Assembly (NCBI GenBank): GCA_030620455.1
Contig: JAUXEQ010000075.1
Location: forward strand, 1 to 7,054
Reading direction: 5' to 3'
DNA from: a bacterium
GTDB lineage: Bacteria > UBP14 > UBA6098 > B30-G16
DNA: 7,054 nucleotides
Shown here: one piece after another, positions 1-5,647 of the stretch
Layout of the letters: each line of letters opens with the position of its first letter
Position numbering within the stretch: position 1 is the first letter of the stretch
The notes under the pieces: model-generated
Databases searched by the model: none
What the model was told of the DNA's origin: nothing
Seen by the model: the letters and a program-made list of their open reading frames with translations, nothing else
Position numbers and translations under genes: made by a program

Positions 1-58
1 GAATGCGATGGACAGTTCCCTCGATATCATCTATTCTATTATTATTTAACCTTTTCAT
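1..58 (-). CDS. Start of an unrecognised leftward gene, partial at the left edge
   Basis: Reading leftward from 58 there is an ATG followed by 19 open codons, MKRLNNNRIDDIEGTVHRI, running off the window. The start is supported by an AGGAG Shine-Dalgarno site at 67-63, four bases before the ATG. That matches the spacing of the AGGAGG site in front of the TPR lipoprotein gene on the same strand. The visible N-terminus is polar, with no signal peptide or membrane segment, so a cytoplasmic protein is likely, but 19 residues are too few to name a family. It has the same orientation as the TPR gene but lies about 495 bp beyond its stop, so it probably has its own promoter. The call rests on start signals only. 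Confidence 0.5.
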   Translation of the reverse strand, partial: MKRLNNNRIDDIEGTVHRI

Positions 59-99
59 TTTTCTCCTAATAATTCCGATTAAAAACAGAATCATACGTG

Positions 100-126
100 G
101 TTATATCATTAATAAATCTACTACAA
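100..126 (-). promoter_or_regulatory. Possible promoter for the left-edge gene
   Basis: On the minus strand, TATAAC (105-100) is a good -10 box. It is preceded, after a 15-bp spacer, by a weak -35-like TTGTAG (126-121). Transcription would begin near 93, leaving about 35 bases of leader before the ATG at 58, which fits the AGGAG site at 67-63. The spacer is shorter than ideal and such hexamers are common by chance in DNA this AT-rich, so this is only a candidate. Confidence 0.25.
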
Positions 127-326
127 GCAGATATTTAATTACTTATTTGGCTTTCCACATTTCAAATCCCCCAGAGCATGGTTTAACAAATCGATCTTTA
201 AATATGTATTAAAACACATAACAATATTATATTAACATACGGCATTTTCACAAGATTACACTTCAATAGTTTAGAAAAATCCGAAGAATGATTTTAATTA
301 ATTTAATAATTTTACTATAAGGATTT

Positions 327-485
327 ATGAATATCGAGATTATTCGATTGTCTGAATTGGAAAAATTAAAAAGAAAATATTACGCATTTATATCGGGTAG
401 TCTCGGATTATACATATCACTAAAGCTAAGAACTTATCATTGTGATTACCGAATTTATGTGACTCAAAAATTTAGCAATTATTAA
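327..485 (+). CDS. Doubtful small ORF, 52 aa, unrecognised
   Basis: An ATG at 327 opens 52 codons ending at TAA 483-485. An AAGGA at 319-323 sits three bases before the ATG, closer than usual for a ribosome binding site. The predicted peptide starts with a charged helix-like stretch (LSELEKLKRKYY, residues 8-19), then a mildly hydrophobic part (FISGSLGLYI), then a Tyr-rich tail with a single Cys. It resembles no family I know. It would be transcribed opposite to both flanking genes, inside an otherwise empty gap. Chance ORFs of this length are expected here, so the ribosome-binding-like sequence is the only real support. Confidence 0.2.
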   Translation: MNIEIIRLSELEKLKRKYYAFISGSLGLYISLKLRTYHCDYRIYVTQKFSNY

Positions 486-553
486 TTTTGTTAATCTTAT
501 TTCATTTTTATCAGTTTATAATACTTGAGTAAATTAGTTTAATTTTGAGAATA

Positions 554-1651
554 TTATTCTAAGATATTTAATTTTTCTATTAATATATCTGCTTGATCTG
601 TATCTCCTGAAATCAATGCTTGTCTGACATTTTCGGCAGTTTGTCCTTTTTTGGGATCTTTAGCTGTCCAAATAATTGCAATGATCTCCCAAGCCTCTTT
701 GTTATATTTGTCCTGTTTTAACATCTTAATTAGATATGGCTCAGCTTCCTCCTGTTTGCCTGAGGACACAAGACTGAATACAAAGTTTCTGAGAGCATCC
801 GTGTTTTTCGGTTCCAAATCGATAACTTTTTTGAAGTACGTGGAAGCCTGATCAAATTTACTAAGCTGATAATTTATAACTCCAATACTAAACAACAATG
901 AAGCGTTTTCCGGTTCTATAGGTTCTGCTTTAATCATCATTCCAAGTGCTTTCTCGGATTCTCCTTTTATAGTATATGCATTGGCAGCAATTATCAGAAT
1001 TTGTATATTTTTTGTCTCAGCCAAAATTGGCTTCAGTATCGCAAGCGTCGAATCAGGCATTTCATTTTCCAAAAGAATACCAGCATATATTCGAGTTAAA
1101 TCTTCATCCTCCCTATCTAATTCCGAAGCTCTGGCATAAGCCTCTAACCTTTTTTGTTTATAATAATCAATACTATCCTCAATATTACTGCTTATGAATT
1201 TGCTCAATTTCTCTTGATAAAGAAATCCCAGATTTTTCCAAGCGTCTATATACTCAGGTAAAATATTTATTGAAATATTTGTCCATTTAATTGCCTTATC
1301 TAAGTTCTTTTTCCTTTTGTATGCACTGATCCCTTTCTTAAGAGCCTCACCGCTTTTAGATTGACGCCATTTATTAATTTCTTCGGCATACGTGGAATCA
1401 AGTTCAACTGCTCGATCGAACATCTCTATCATTTTATCTAAACTGTCCAATTCAGCATATAATTGACCTGCCAAAAAATATGCCTTAACATTATCTGGTC
1501 GCTTTTCAATCTCGATATTCAACTGTTTCAATGCCGCTGGATAATCCTTCTGGTTAATATAGACTTTAGCTGAAGTCATTTCTGGTGATTTGCATCCAAC
1601 GAAAAATATGGATATTAACAACACTATTACTGCCAATGTATAATTTTTCAT
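554..1651 (-). CDS. TPR-repeat lipoprotein
   Basis: A 365-aa protein with a lipoprotein signal peptide: Lys-2, a hydrophobic core at residues 6-18 and the lipobox FVGC with the lipidated Cys at 20. The residue after Cys is Lys, not Asp, so outer-membrane sorting through a Lol pathway is the likely fate. The rest is mostly helical TPR repeats, the clearest at about residues 24-50, 54-87, 249-282 and 283-316, with more degenerate copies at about 101-145, 165-180 and 215-248. Typical TPR positions are visible, for example A-x-x-x-L-G-x-L-Y and F-x-x-A-x-x-L-x-P patterns. TPR arrays bind proteins, so a scaffold or assembly role in the periplasm is likely, but no partner is indicated. The start is fixed by a strong TAAGGAGGAAG ribosome binding site (1663-1653). 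The gene is divergent from the Ppx/GppA gene and stands alone. The lipoprotein and TPR calls are firm; a specific function cannot be given. Confidence 0.9.
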   Translation of the reverse strand: MKNYTLAVIVLLISIFFVGCKSPEMTSAKVYINQKDYPAALKQLNIEIEKRPDNVKAYFLAGQLYAELDSLDKMIEMFDRAVELDSTYAEEINKWRQSKSGEALKKGISAYKRKKNLDKAIKWTNISINILPEYIDAWKNLGFLYQEKLSKFISSNIEDSIDYYKQKRLEAYARASELDREDEDLTRIYAGILLENEMPDSTLAILKPILAETKNIQILIIAANAYTIKGESEKALGMMIKAEPIEPENASLLFSIGVINYQLSKFDQASTYFKKVIDLEPKNTDALRNFVFSLVSSGKQEEAEPYLIKMLKQDKYNKEAWEIIAIIWTAKDPKKGQTAENVRQALISGDTDQADILIEKLNILE

Positions 1652-1652
1652 A

Positions 1653-1663
1653 CTTCCTCCTTA
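1653..1663 (-). promoter_or_regulatory. Strong ribosome binding site of the TPR lipoprotein gene
   Basis: The minus strand reads TAAGGAGGAAG directly before TATG. The AGGAGG core ends four bases before the ATG at 1651. It is the best Shine-Dalgarno match in the window and confirms the start that carries the signal peptide. The rightward genes have much weaker sites. Confidence 0.8.
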
Positions 1664-1680
1664 GAGTGACCCATAGTTCG

Positions 1681-1708
1681 AAAATATTGATATAGCCACA
1701 TTTCGCAA
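1681..1708 (-). promoter_or_regulatory. Candidate promoter of the TPR lipoprotein gene
   Basis: On the minus strand TTGCGA (1708-1703) and TATTTT (1686-1681) are separated by 16 bp. A start near 1674 would give a leader of about 23 bases that includes the ribosome binding site at 1663-1653. The position is right and both hexamers are fair matches to the housekeeping consensus, but in AT-rich DNA this is only suggestive. Confidence 0.35.
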
Positions 1709-1750
1709 GGCTTTTTTAAATAAGACAAACACATTATCAAAAAGTTGTTT

Positions 1751-1784
1751 TTGATTGACATTTATCCCAGTTCTATCGAATTTA
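1751..1784 (+). promoter_or_regulatory. Possible promoter of the Ppx/GppA gene
   Basis: A perfect TTGACA -35 box lies at 1755-1760, 62 bp before the ATG of the phosphatase gene. No good -10 box sits at the right distance: GAATTT at 1778-1783 is 17 bp away and poor. An alternative pairing is TTGATT (1751-1756) with TATCGA (1774-1779), also at 17 bp. A promoter is expected somewhere in this divergent region, but its exact elements are not settled. Confidence 0.25.
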
Positions 1785-1822
1785 TCTGAGACTTTTTAAA
1801 GGCTGAATAAATGGGATGAAAT

Positions 1823-2749
1823 ATGCATCGAATTGCAGTAATCGACGTAGGTTCAAATTCTGTTTTGATGACCATTGCAGAAAAAAAAGACTTAAATGGT
1901 TGGAAAGTTCTCTTGGACGTCGCATCTATTACTATGTTAATCGATGGATTTTATAAAAATTCAACACTATCTGACGAAGCTATGCAGAAAACATTAGATG
2001 CAATTTTCAAATTTACTGGAATAGCAAGGGGAAAATCTGTTGAAAAAATAATTGCATTAGGGACAATGGGGCTTAGATCAGCCAAAAACAGCGACTACTT
2101 TATTGCAGCGGTTCGAGAAAAATGTGGCGTTGAAATTAAAATAATCGATTCATCCGATGAAGCATGGTTAACTTTTACAGGAGTTGTGTCCGATATTAAA
2201 AGTTCGAGTAAGAACCTTTTAGTAATCGACATCGGTGGAGGTAGTACAGAAATCATTCTCGGACAAAAAGAAAAATTAATATCAAGCGTTTCAATTGGTT
2301 ATGGCTCACTTAATATATCTGAAATATTCAAATTATCCGATATTGTCGAAGATGACATGCTTCTCAACGCTGCAGAATTTATCCACACTATGCTCAAAGG
2401 ACATAACTTGCAATTTATAATCAATAAATGTGAAACAATGCCAATATTTACAGGTGGCTCAATTTGCAATATAGCATCCGTAGCTCTGGGTTTGAAAACA
2501 TTCGACAGTAATAAAATTAGAAATTATATTCTGTCAATCGATGAACTAAATCGACAAATCGAACTTTTTCGCTCTGTGGGATTATCGGAACGGAGAAGAA
2601 TTGAAGGACTCGATCCGCAGAGAACAACAAGTATTATCGGTGGAGCATCGATTGCAAAAGAAATAATGAAGGAAATAGAAGTTGATAAAATAATTATATC
2701 TTCACGAGGGCTTAGACATGGTGTTATTGAAGAATACTTTATGAAGTAA
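1823..2749 (+). CDS. Short Ppx/GppA family phosphatase (exopolyphosphatase or pppGpp phosphatase)
   Basis: A 308-aa member of the Ppx/GppA family, whose members remove terminal phosphate from polyphosphate or convert pppGpp to ppGpp in the cytoplasm. The actin-like ATPase motifs are all present in order: phosphate-1 loop VIDVGSNSV (6-14); ALGTMGLRSAKN (78-89), equivalent to the usual ATxAxRxAxN; DSSDEAWLTFTGV (109-121) with Glu-113 at the catalytic glutamate position; phosphate-2 loop VIDIGGGSTE (134-143); FTGGSICNIA (209-218), the adenosine-type glycine motif; and SSRGLRHGVIEE (293-304). The length is that of the short form, which lacks the C-terminal HD-like domain of E. coli Ppx and GppA. 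Polyphosphate versus pppGpp preference cannot be read from sequence. The ATG at 1823 has a weak upstream GGGATGA; the in-frame ATG at 1811 is cut off by a stop two codons later. The next gene starts 59 bp downstream behind its own promoter, so this gene may be monocistronic. Confidence 0.92.
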   Translation: MHRIAVIDVGSNSVLMTIAEKKDLNGWKVLLDVASITMLIDGFYKNSTLSDEAMQKTLDAIFKFTGIARGKSVEKIIALGTMGLRSAKNSDYFIAAVREKCGVEIKIIDSSDEAWLTFTGVVSDIKSSSKNLLVIDIGGGSTEIILGQKEKLISSVSIGYGSLNISEIFKLSDIVEDDMLLNAAEFIHTMLKGHNLQFIINKCETMPIFTGGSICNIASVALGLKTFDSNKIRNYILSIDELNRQIELFRSVGLSERRRIEGLDPQRTTSIIGGASIAKEIMKEIEVDKIIISSRGLRHGVIEEYFMK

Positions 2750-2770
2750 CGTGATAAGTTAATTAATGAG

Positions 2771-2798
2771 TTGATTTAATTTTAACTATATTTATAAT
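2771..2798 (+). promoter_or_regulatory. Near-consensus promoter of the four-gene run, apparently leaderless
   Basis: TTGATT (2771-2776) and a perfect TATAAT (2793-2798) are separated by 16 bp, the best promoter match in the window. Transcription would start about 6-8 bases after the -10 box, at roughly 2804-2806, while the ATG is at 2809. The bases between, ACTTCCAATA, contain no Shine-Dalgarno sequence, so the mRNA would have a leader of only about 3-5 bases. The promoter lies between the Ppx/GppA stop at 2749 and the next gene. Confidence 0.6.
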
Positions 2799-2808
2799 AC
2801 TTCCAATA

Positions 2809-3546
2809 ATGGCAGTAAAAGAACCAAAGCAAAATAGTAAATTTAATTTTCCTGGCGAACTCGAAGTAGAAAAGCTTTCAAAAAAGCAGATCTTAAAGTG
2901 GTCTATTGGTGGAGTTCTATTAATTGTAGTTCTGTTACTTGGTGCAATATGGCTTTCTAAGGAAGCACCATACACTGATCTGCAAATGTCTATACAAAAA
3001 CACTCAACCAGATATAAACTTGAAAGAGATAAAAGGGAAATCGGTGATGTGGTTACGGTATTAGAGCGACAGGAAACAGGAAGTTTAATGGTATTTTTTC
3101 GAGACACTTCTATAGATACCAGCACACAGGGAAACAAAATGCTACCTGGTCAGACAGTAACAATGATCGACACAGCCAAATTTAGAGAACTAGAATCAGA
3201 GATTCTTAGTAAGGAAATAGATTCAATTAAAGCTCTTTACGTTGAACGTCGAGAAGCCTTACTCAAAGAAGCTGTATCTTTTCTCCGCAGTTCAGAGGGA
3301 AAGGAAGCCGCAATAGGCAAAGCTATGGGCTTTGAAAACCTCGCTAAAAAACTCAGGGAAAGCATCTATAACTTCCCACAAGCTCTTAATAATACTCAGG
3401 CGAAGTTGTGGGAAGTCCAAAAGAACGAACTCGCAAGAACAGCTTCCTTAGCAGAAGATATTGCACAGCAATATAGAGCAACCAATGGAGATAGAGTGCA
3501 AATGAGACGAACTGCTGAAAGACTTAAAATGAAAGGTGCACTGTGA
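2809..3546 (+). CDS. Unrecognised single-pass membrane protein, first gene of the permease operon
   Basis: A 245-aa protein I cannot assign to a family. It has a short basic cytoplasmic-type N-terminus (residues 1-30, with KKQILK just before the membrane), one strong transmembrane segment (about 31-50, WSIGGVLLIVVLLLGAIWLS), and a remainder of about 195 residues that by the positive-inside rule should face the periplasm. That part begins with a short mixed region (about 75-120, including VVTVLERQ and SLMVFF, which look like beta strands) and then becomes long, charged and helical (about 121-160, 163-190 and 195-242), possibly coiled coil. It has no Cys, no signal-peptidase site and no catalytic motif. 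Its stop overlaps the GTG start of the permease gene by four bases, so the two are probably co-translated and may act together. The ATG lacks a Shine-Dalgarno site but follows a strong promoter closely. A permease accessory subunit is possible but is inference from position only. Confidence 0.8.
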   Translation: MAVKEPKQNSKFNFPGELEVEKLSKKQILKWSIGGVLLIVVLLLGAIWLSKEAPYTDLQMSIQKHSTRYKLERDKREIGDVVTVLERQETGSLMVFFRDTSIDTSTQGNKMLPGQTVTMIDTAKFRELESEILSKEIDSIKALYVERREALLKEAVSFLRSSEGKEAAIGKAMGFENLAKKLRESIYNFPQALNNTQAKLWEVQKNELARTASLAEDIAQQYRATNGDRVQMRRTAERLKMKGAL

Positions 3547-4772
3547 AATTTGTCCCATTTATAGGTCTTCGATATCTCACAGCAAAGCATAATGATAAAT
3601 TTATAAACCTTGTAACCTTTTTTTCTGTGGGTGGTATTCTAGTTGGAGTGGCAGCATTGATAGTCGTTATATCGATTATGAACGGATTTGAAAGCGAGAT
3701 AAGATCTAAAATAATTGACACAACATCACATATAACTGTTTATTCATATCAACGTGCTGGCATTTCCAATTGGGAATCTAATATAAAGCGAATCAGCGAG
3801 GATCCTGATGTAGTTGCTGCATCTCCATTTGCCTATGCAAAGGGTGCAATTGCAGGACCTGAAGGCACCGACGGTGTTCTTATTCGTGGTATTGTCCCGG
3901 AACTTGAAGCAAATACAACTAATTTACCGAATCAAGTGTACATAGGTAAATTTGACCTTAAAGATTCAAATCCAACCTTGCCAACGGCAGTTTTAGGTAG
4001 ATATCTTGCCGAGGAAATCGGTGCGAGAATTAATGACACAATATCATTGTTCGTTTTACGACGACCTGGAATCGTTCTTGGACCCGGTTCATACACAACT
4101 AAAAGGTTTCTCGTGACAGGAATTTTCGAAACTGAACTTTACGATTACGATGCCACACTCTGTTACATTTCATTAAAAAGCGCTCAACAACTGCTGGGGC
4201 TTGGAGATAAAATATCCGGATTTCAGACTAAAATTAAAAATTTCTATAATGCATCATCAGTCGCTGAGAGATTAACAGAGAAACTTGGGTTACCATTTTA
4301 TGCAATCCCATGGAGTGAGATCAATAAAACTCTTTTTGCATGGATGACACTGGAAAAATGGGGTATGTTTCTTGTGTTAGCATTAATTATTGCTGTAGCA
4401 GCGTTTAATATTGTTAGCACACTTATGATGGTTGTTATAGAGAAAACAGTTGACATAGGTATCCTAAAAGCTATGGGAGCTCCTGAAAAATCGATTGTGA
4501 AAATTTTCCTATTTCAAGGCACAATGGTTGGTATTATTGGGACAGTTCTTGGTGTTCTTCTTGGATCAGCGATGGTTCTTATCCAGCATAACTATAAAAT
4601 TATTTCCCTTCCACCAGATATATACTCCATAAGTGCAGTTCCAATGCAACTAAAACTTTCTGATCTATTAGTAGTGCTCATTCTATCATCGGTACTTTCA
4701 ATCCTTTCAGCTGTCTATCCAGCATGGCGAGCAACAAAACTTAACCCGGTTGATGCAATCAGATATAGGTAA
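3543..4772 (+). CDS. LolC/LolE-type lipoprotein-releasing ABC transporter permease
   Basis: A 409-aa permease of the FtsX/MacB fold. LolCDE-type complexes extract lipoproteins from the outer face of the inner membrane and hand them to a periplasmic carrier. The layout is typical: N-terminal elbow FIGLRYLTAKHNDKF (6-20); TM1 about 24-46 with VGGILVGVAALIVVISIMNGFE; a periplasmic domain about 50-265; then TM2 about 273-299, TM3 about 318-345 and TM4 about 373-393. The cytoplasmic coupling loop KTVDIGILKAMGAPEKSI (301-318) and the C-terminal signature YPAWRATKLNPVDAIRYR (392-409) are both well conserved. The start is GTG in a GTGA overlap with the preceding stop. AAAGGTG at 3532-3538 may serve as its ribosome site, and the N-terminus it yields matches known LolC/E starts. 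LolC cannot be told from LolE; many bacteria have a single such permease acting as a homodimer. No LolD ATPase gene is in the window, so it must be elsewhere. The TPR lipoprotein nearby could be one client. Confidence 0.92.
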   Translation: MKFVPFIGLRYLTAKHNDKFINLVTFFSVGGILVGVAALIVVISIMNGFESEIRSKIIDTTSHITVYSYQRAGISNWESNIKRISEDPDVVAASPFAYAKGAIAGPEGTDGVLIRGIVPELEANTTNLPNQVYIGKFDLKDSNPTLPTAVLGRYLAEEIGARINDTISLFVLRRPGIVLGPGSYTTKRFLVTGIFETELYDYDATLCYISLKSAQQLLGLGDKISGFQTKIKNFYNASSVAERLTEKLGLPFYAIPWSEINKTLFAWMTLEKWGMFLVLALIIAVAAFNIVSTLMMVVIEKTVDIGILKAMGAPEKSIVKIFLFQGTMVGIIGTVLGVLLGSAMVLIQHNYKIISLPPDIYSISAVPMQLKLSDLLVVLILSSVLSILSAVYPAWRATKLNPVDAIRYR

Positions 4773-4777
4773 AAGTT

Positions 4778-5647
4778 ATGCGATCATATTTGGAATGCAT
4801 TCCATGTTTTTTCAAACAGATAATTCAATCCGGCAGGCTAACATCCATGTCAGAAGAGGATATCCGGAAAGTTGTTGATAAATTTGCACGCAAACTTCCT
4901 GAAATCCCATTTACATATTCGCCGCCAAAAGTAGCCAAAATCTTATATGCAATGATCCGCGAAGCCAGCAACAATCCGGATCCATACAAACAGATAAAAT
5001 GGGAACACACAGAACTTGCATTAACATATTTGCGTGAACTTAAGAAAATAATAAGCAGTGCAGAGGATAAATTCAATGCTGCGATTAGAGTAGCTGGTGC
5101 AGGTAATATAATCGACCTTGGAGCACTGACAGATTTTGATTTGGACGCGGAAATCGGGCAAATTATGCATAAAAAAATTAAAAAATGGAATATCGAGATA
5201 CTTCGAGAAAAAATGAGAAATAGAACTAAGCTTCTTATTATTGGAGATAACGCCGGTGAAACAGTTTTCGATAGAGTTTTAATCGAGTTCCTTTCCGAGG
5301 AATTTCCAAAAATTGAGATTACATATTCCGTTCGAGGGTCACCAGTTATTAACGATGCCACAAGAGAAGACGCTATTCATGCGGGAATCGATAAATTGGC
5401 AACAATTATCGATACTGGTTCAGACGCACCTGGAGTGATTCTGGACGATGTTTCAATTAGTTTCTTAGATAACTTCAATTCCGCAGAAATAGTTCTATCA
5501 AAAGGTCAGGGTAATTATGAAAGTCTGAGCAATGCTCGACGTGATATTTTCTTTCTGTTACGAATTAAATGTCCCGTTGTAGCCCTGAATTCAGATATTC
5601 CACAAGGCGAAATGGCTTTGATATATAAAAGTAAAAATGACCGTTAG
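4778..5647 (+). CDS. DUF89/ARMT1-like metal-dependent phosphatase, prokaryotic CxxC type
   Basis: A 289-aa protein of the DUF89 (ARMT1-like) family. Characterised relatives are metal-dependent phosphatases thought to remove damaged or unwanted phosphometabolites such as sugar phosphates. Visible motifs are the N-terminal CIPCFFKQ (7-14) with a CxxC typical of stand-alone prokaryotic members, DPYKQIK (68-74), AGAGNIIDLG (106-115), GDNAGETVFD (156-165) whose Asp-157 and Asn-158 fit the metal-binding Asp-Asn pair, VRGSPVINDATREDA (185-199) and SKGQGNYESL (241-250) near the active site. The length suits the short prokaryotic subfamily, also common in archaea. It starts five bases after the permease stop and its 3' end overlaps the CPBP gene by 11 bp, so it belongs to the same transcript. 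The start is fixed by the conserved CxxC segment only seven residues in. The substrate is unknown, and nothing in the sequence links it biochemically to lipoprotein release. Confidence 0.9.
   Translation: MRSYLECIPCFFKQIIQSGRLTSMSEEDIRKVVDKFARKLPEIPFTYSPPKVAKILYAMIREASNNPDPYKQIKWEHTELALTYLRELKKIISSAEDKFNAAIRVAGAGNIIDLGALTDFDLDAEIGQIMHKKIKKWNIEILREKMRNRTKLLIIGDNAGETVFDRVLIEFLSEEFPKIEITYSVRGSPVINDATREDAIHAGIDKLATIIDTGSDAPGVILDDVSISFLDNFNSAEIVLSKGQGNYESLSNARRDIFFLLRIKCPVVALNSDIPQGEMALIYKSKNDR

Larger units (their letters stand above)
59..553. other. Long AT-rich intergenic gap
   Basis: About 495 bp lie between the stop of the leftward TPR gene and the start of the next leftward gene. All six frames are broken by frequent stops, apart from one rightward ORF of 69 codons at 3-212 (judged a shadow, antisense to the left-edge start) and one of 52 codons at 327-485. 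I see no tRNA, no GC-rich hairpin with a T-run, no tandem repeats and no transposase remnant. The palindrome AGAATATTATTCT at 548-560 spans the TPR stop codon but is too AT-rich to be a convincing terminator. The region probably holds the upstream signals of the left-edge gene and the untranslated tail of the TPR mRNA. Confidence 0.6.

Noticed and set aside
3..212. 69-codon rightward ORF with a hydrophobic stretch
   Set aside because: It has no ribosome binding site visible, its composition is what AT-rich noncoding DNA gives (Ile, Leu, Phe, Asn), and it lies antisense to a well-signalled leftward start at 58. It could still be the tail of an upstream gene, but nothing supports that.
481..495. 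Inverted repeat ATTAA-TTTTG-TTAAT downstream of the TPR gene
   Set aside because: Five A/T pairs only, no GC stem and no T-run on the relevant strand, so it is not a believable terminator.
548..560. Palindrome AGAATATTATTCT across the TPR stop codon
   Set aside because: A short AT-rich palindrome is likely by chance here. No second copy was seen and a stem this weak would not stop transcription.
2763..3137. 124-codon minus-strand ORF opposite the membrane-protein gene
   Set aside because: It covers the strong rightward promoter and the start of a gene that is part of an overlapping operon. Its Ser/Thr/Ile-rich translation looks like a shadow.
4825..5361. 178-codon minus-strand ORF inside the DUF89 gene
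   Set aside because: The plus-strand frame carries all conserved DUF89 motifs. The antisense ORF is Ser/Ile rich with no motif or ribosome site, and is a shadow.
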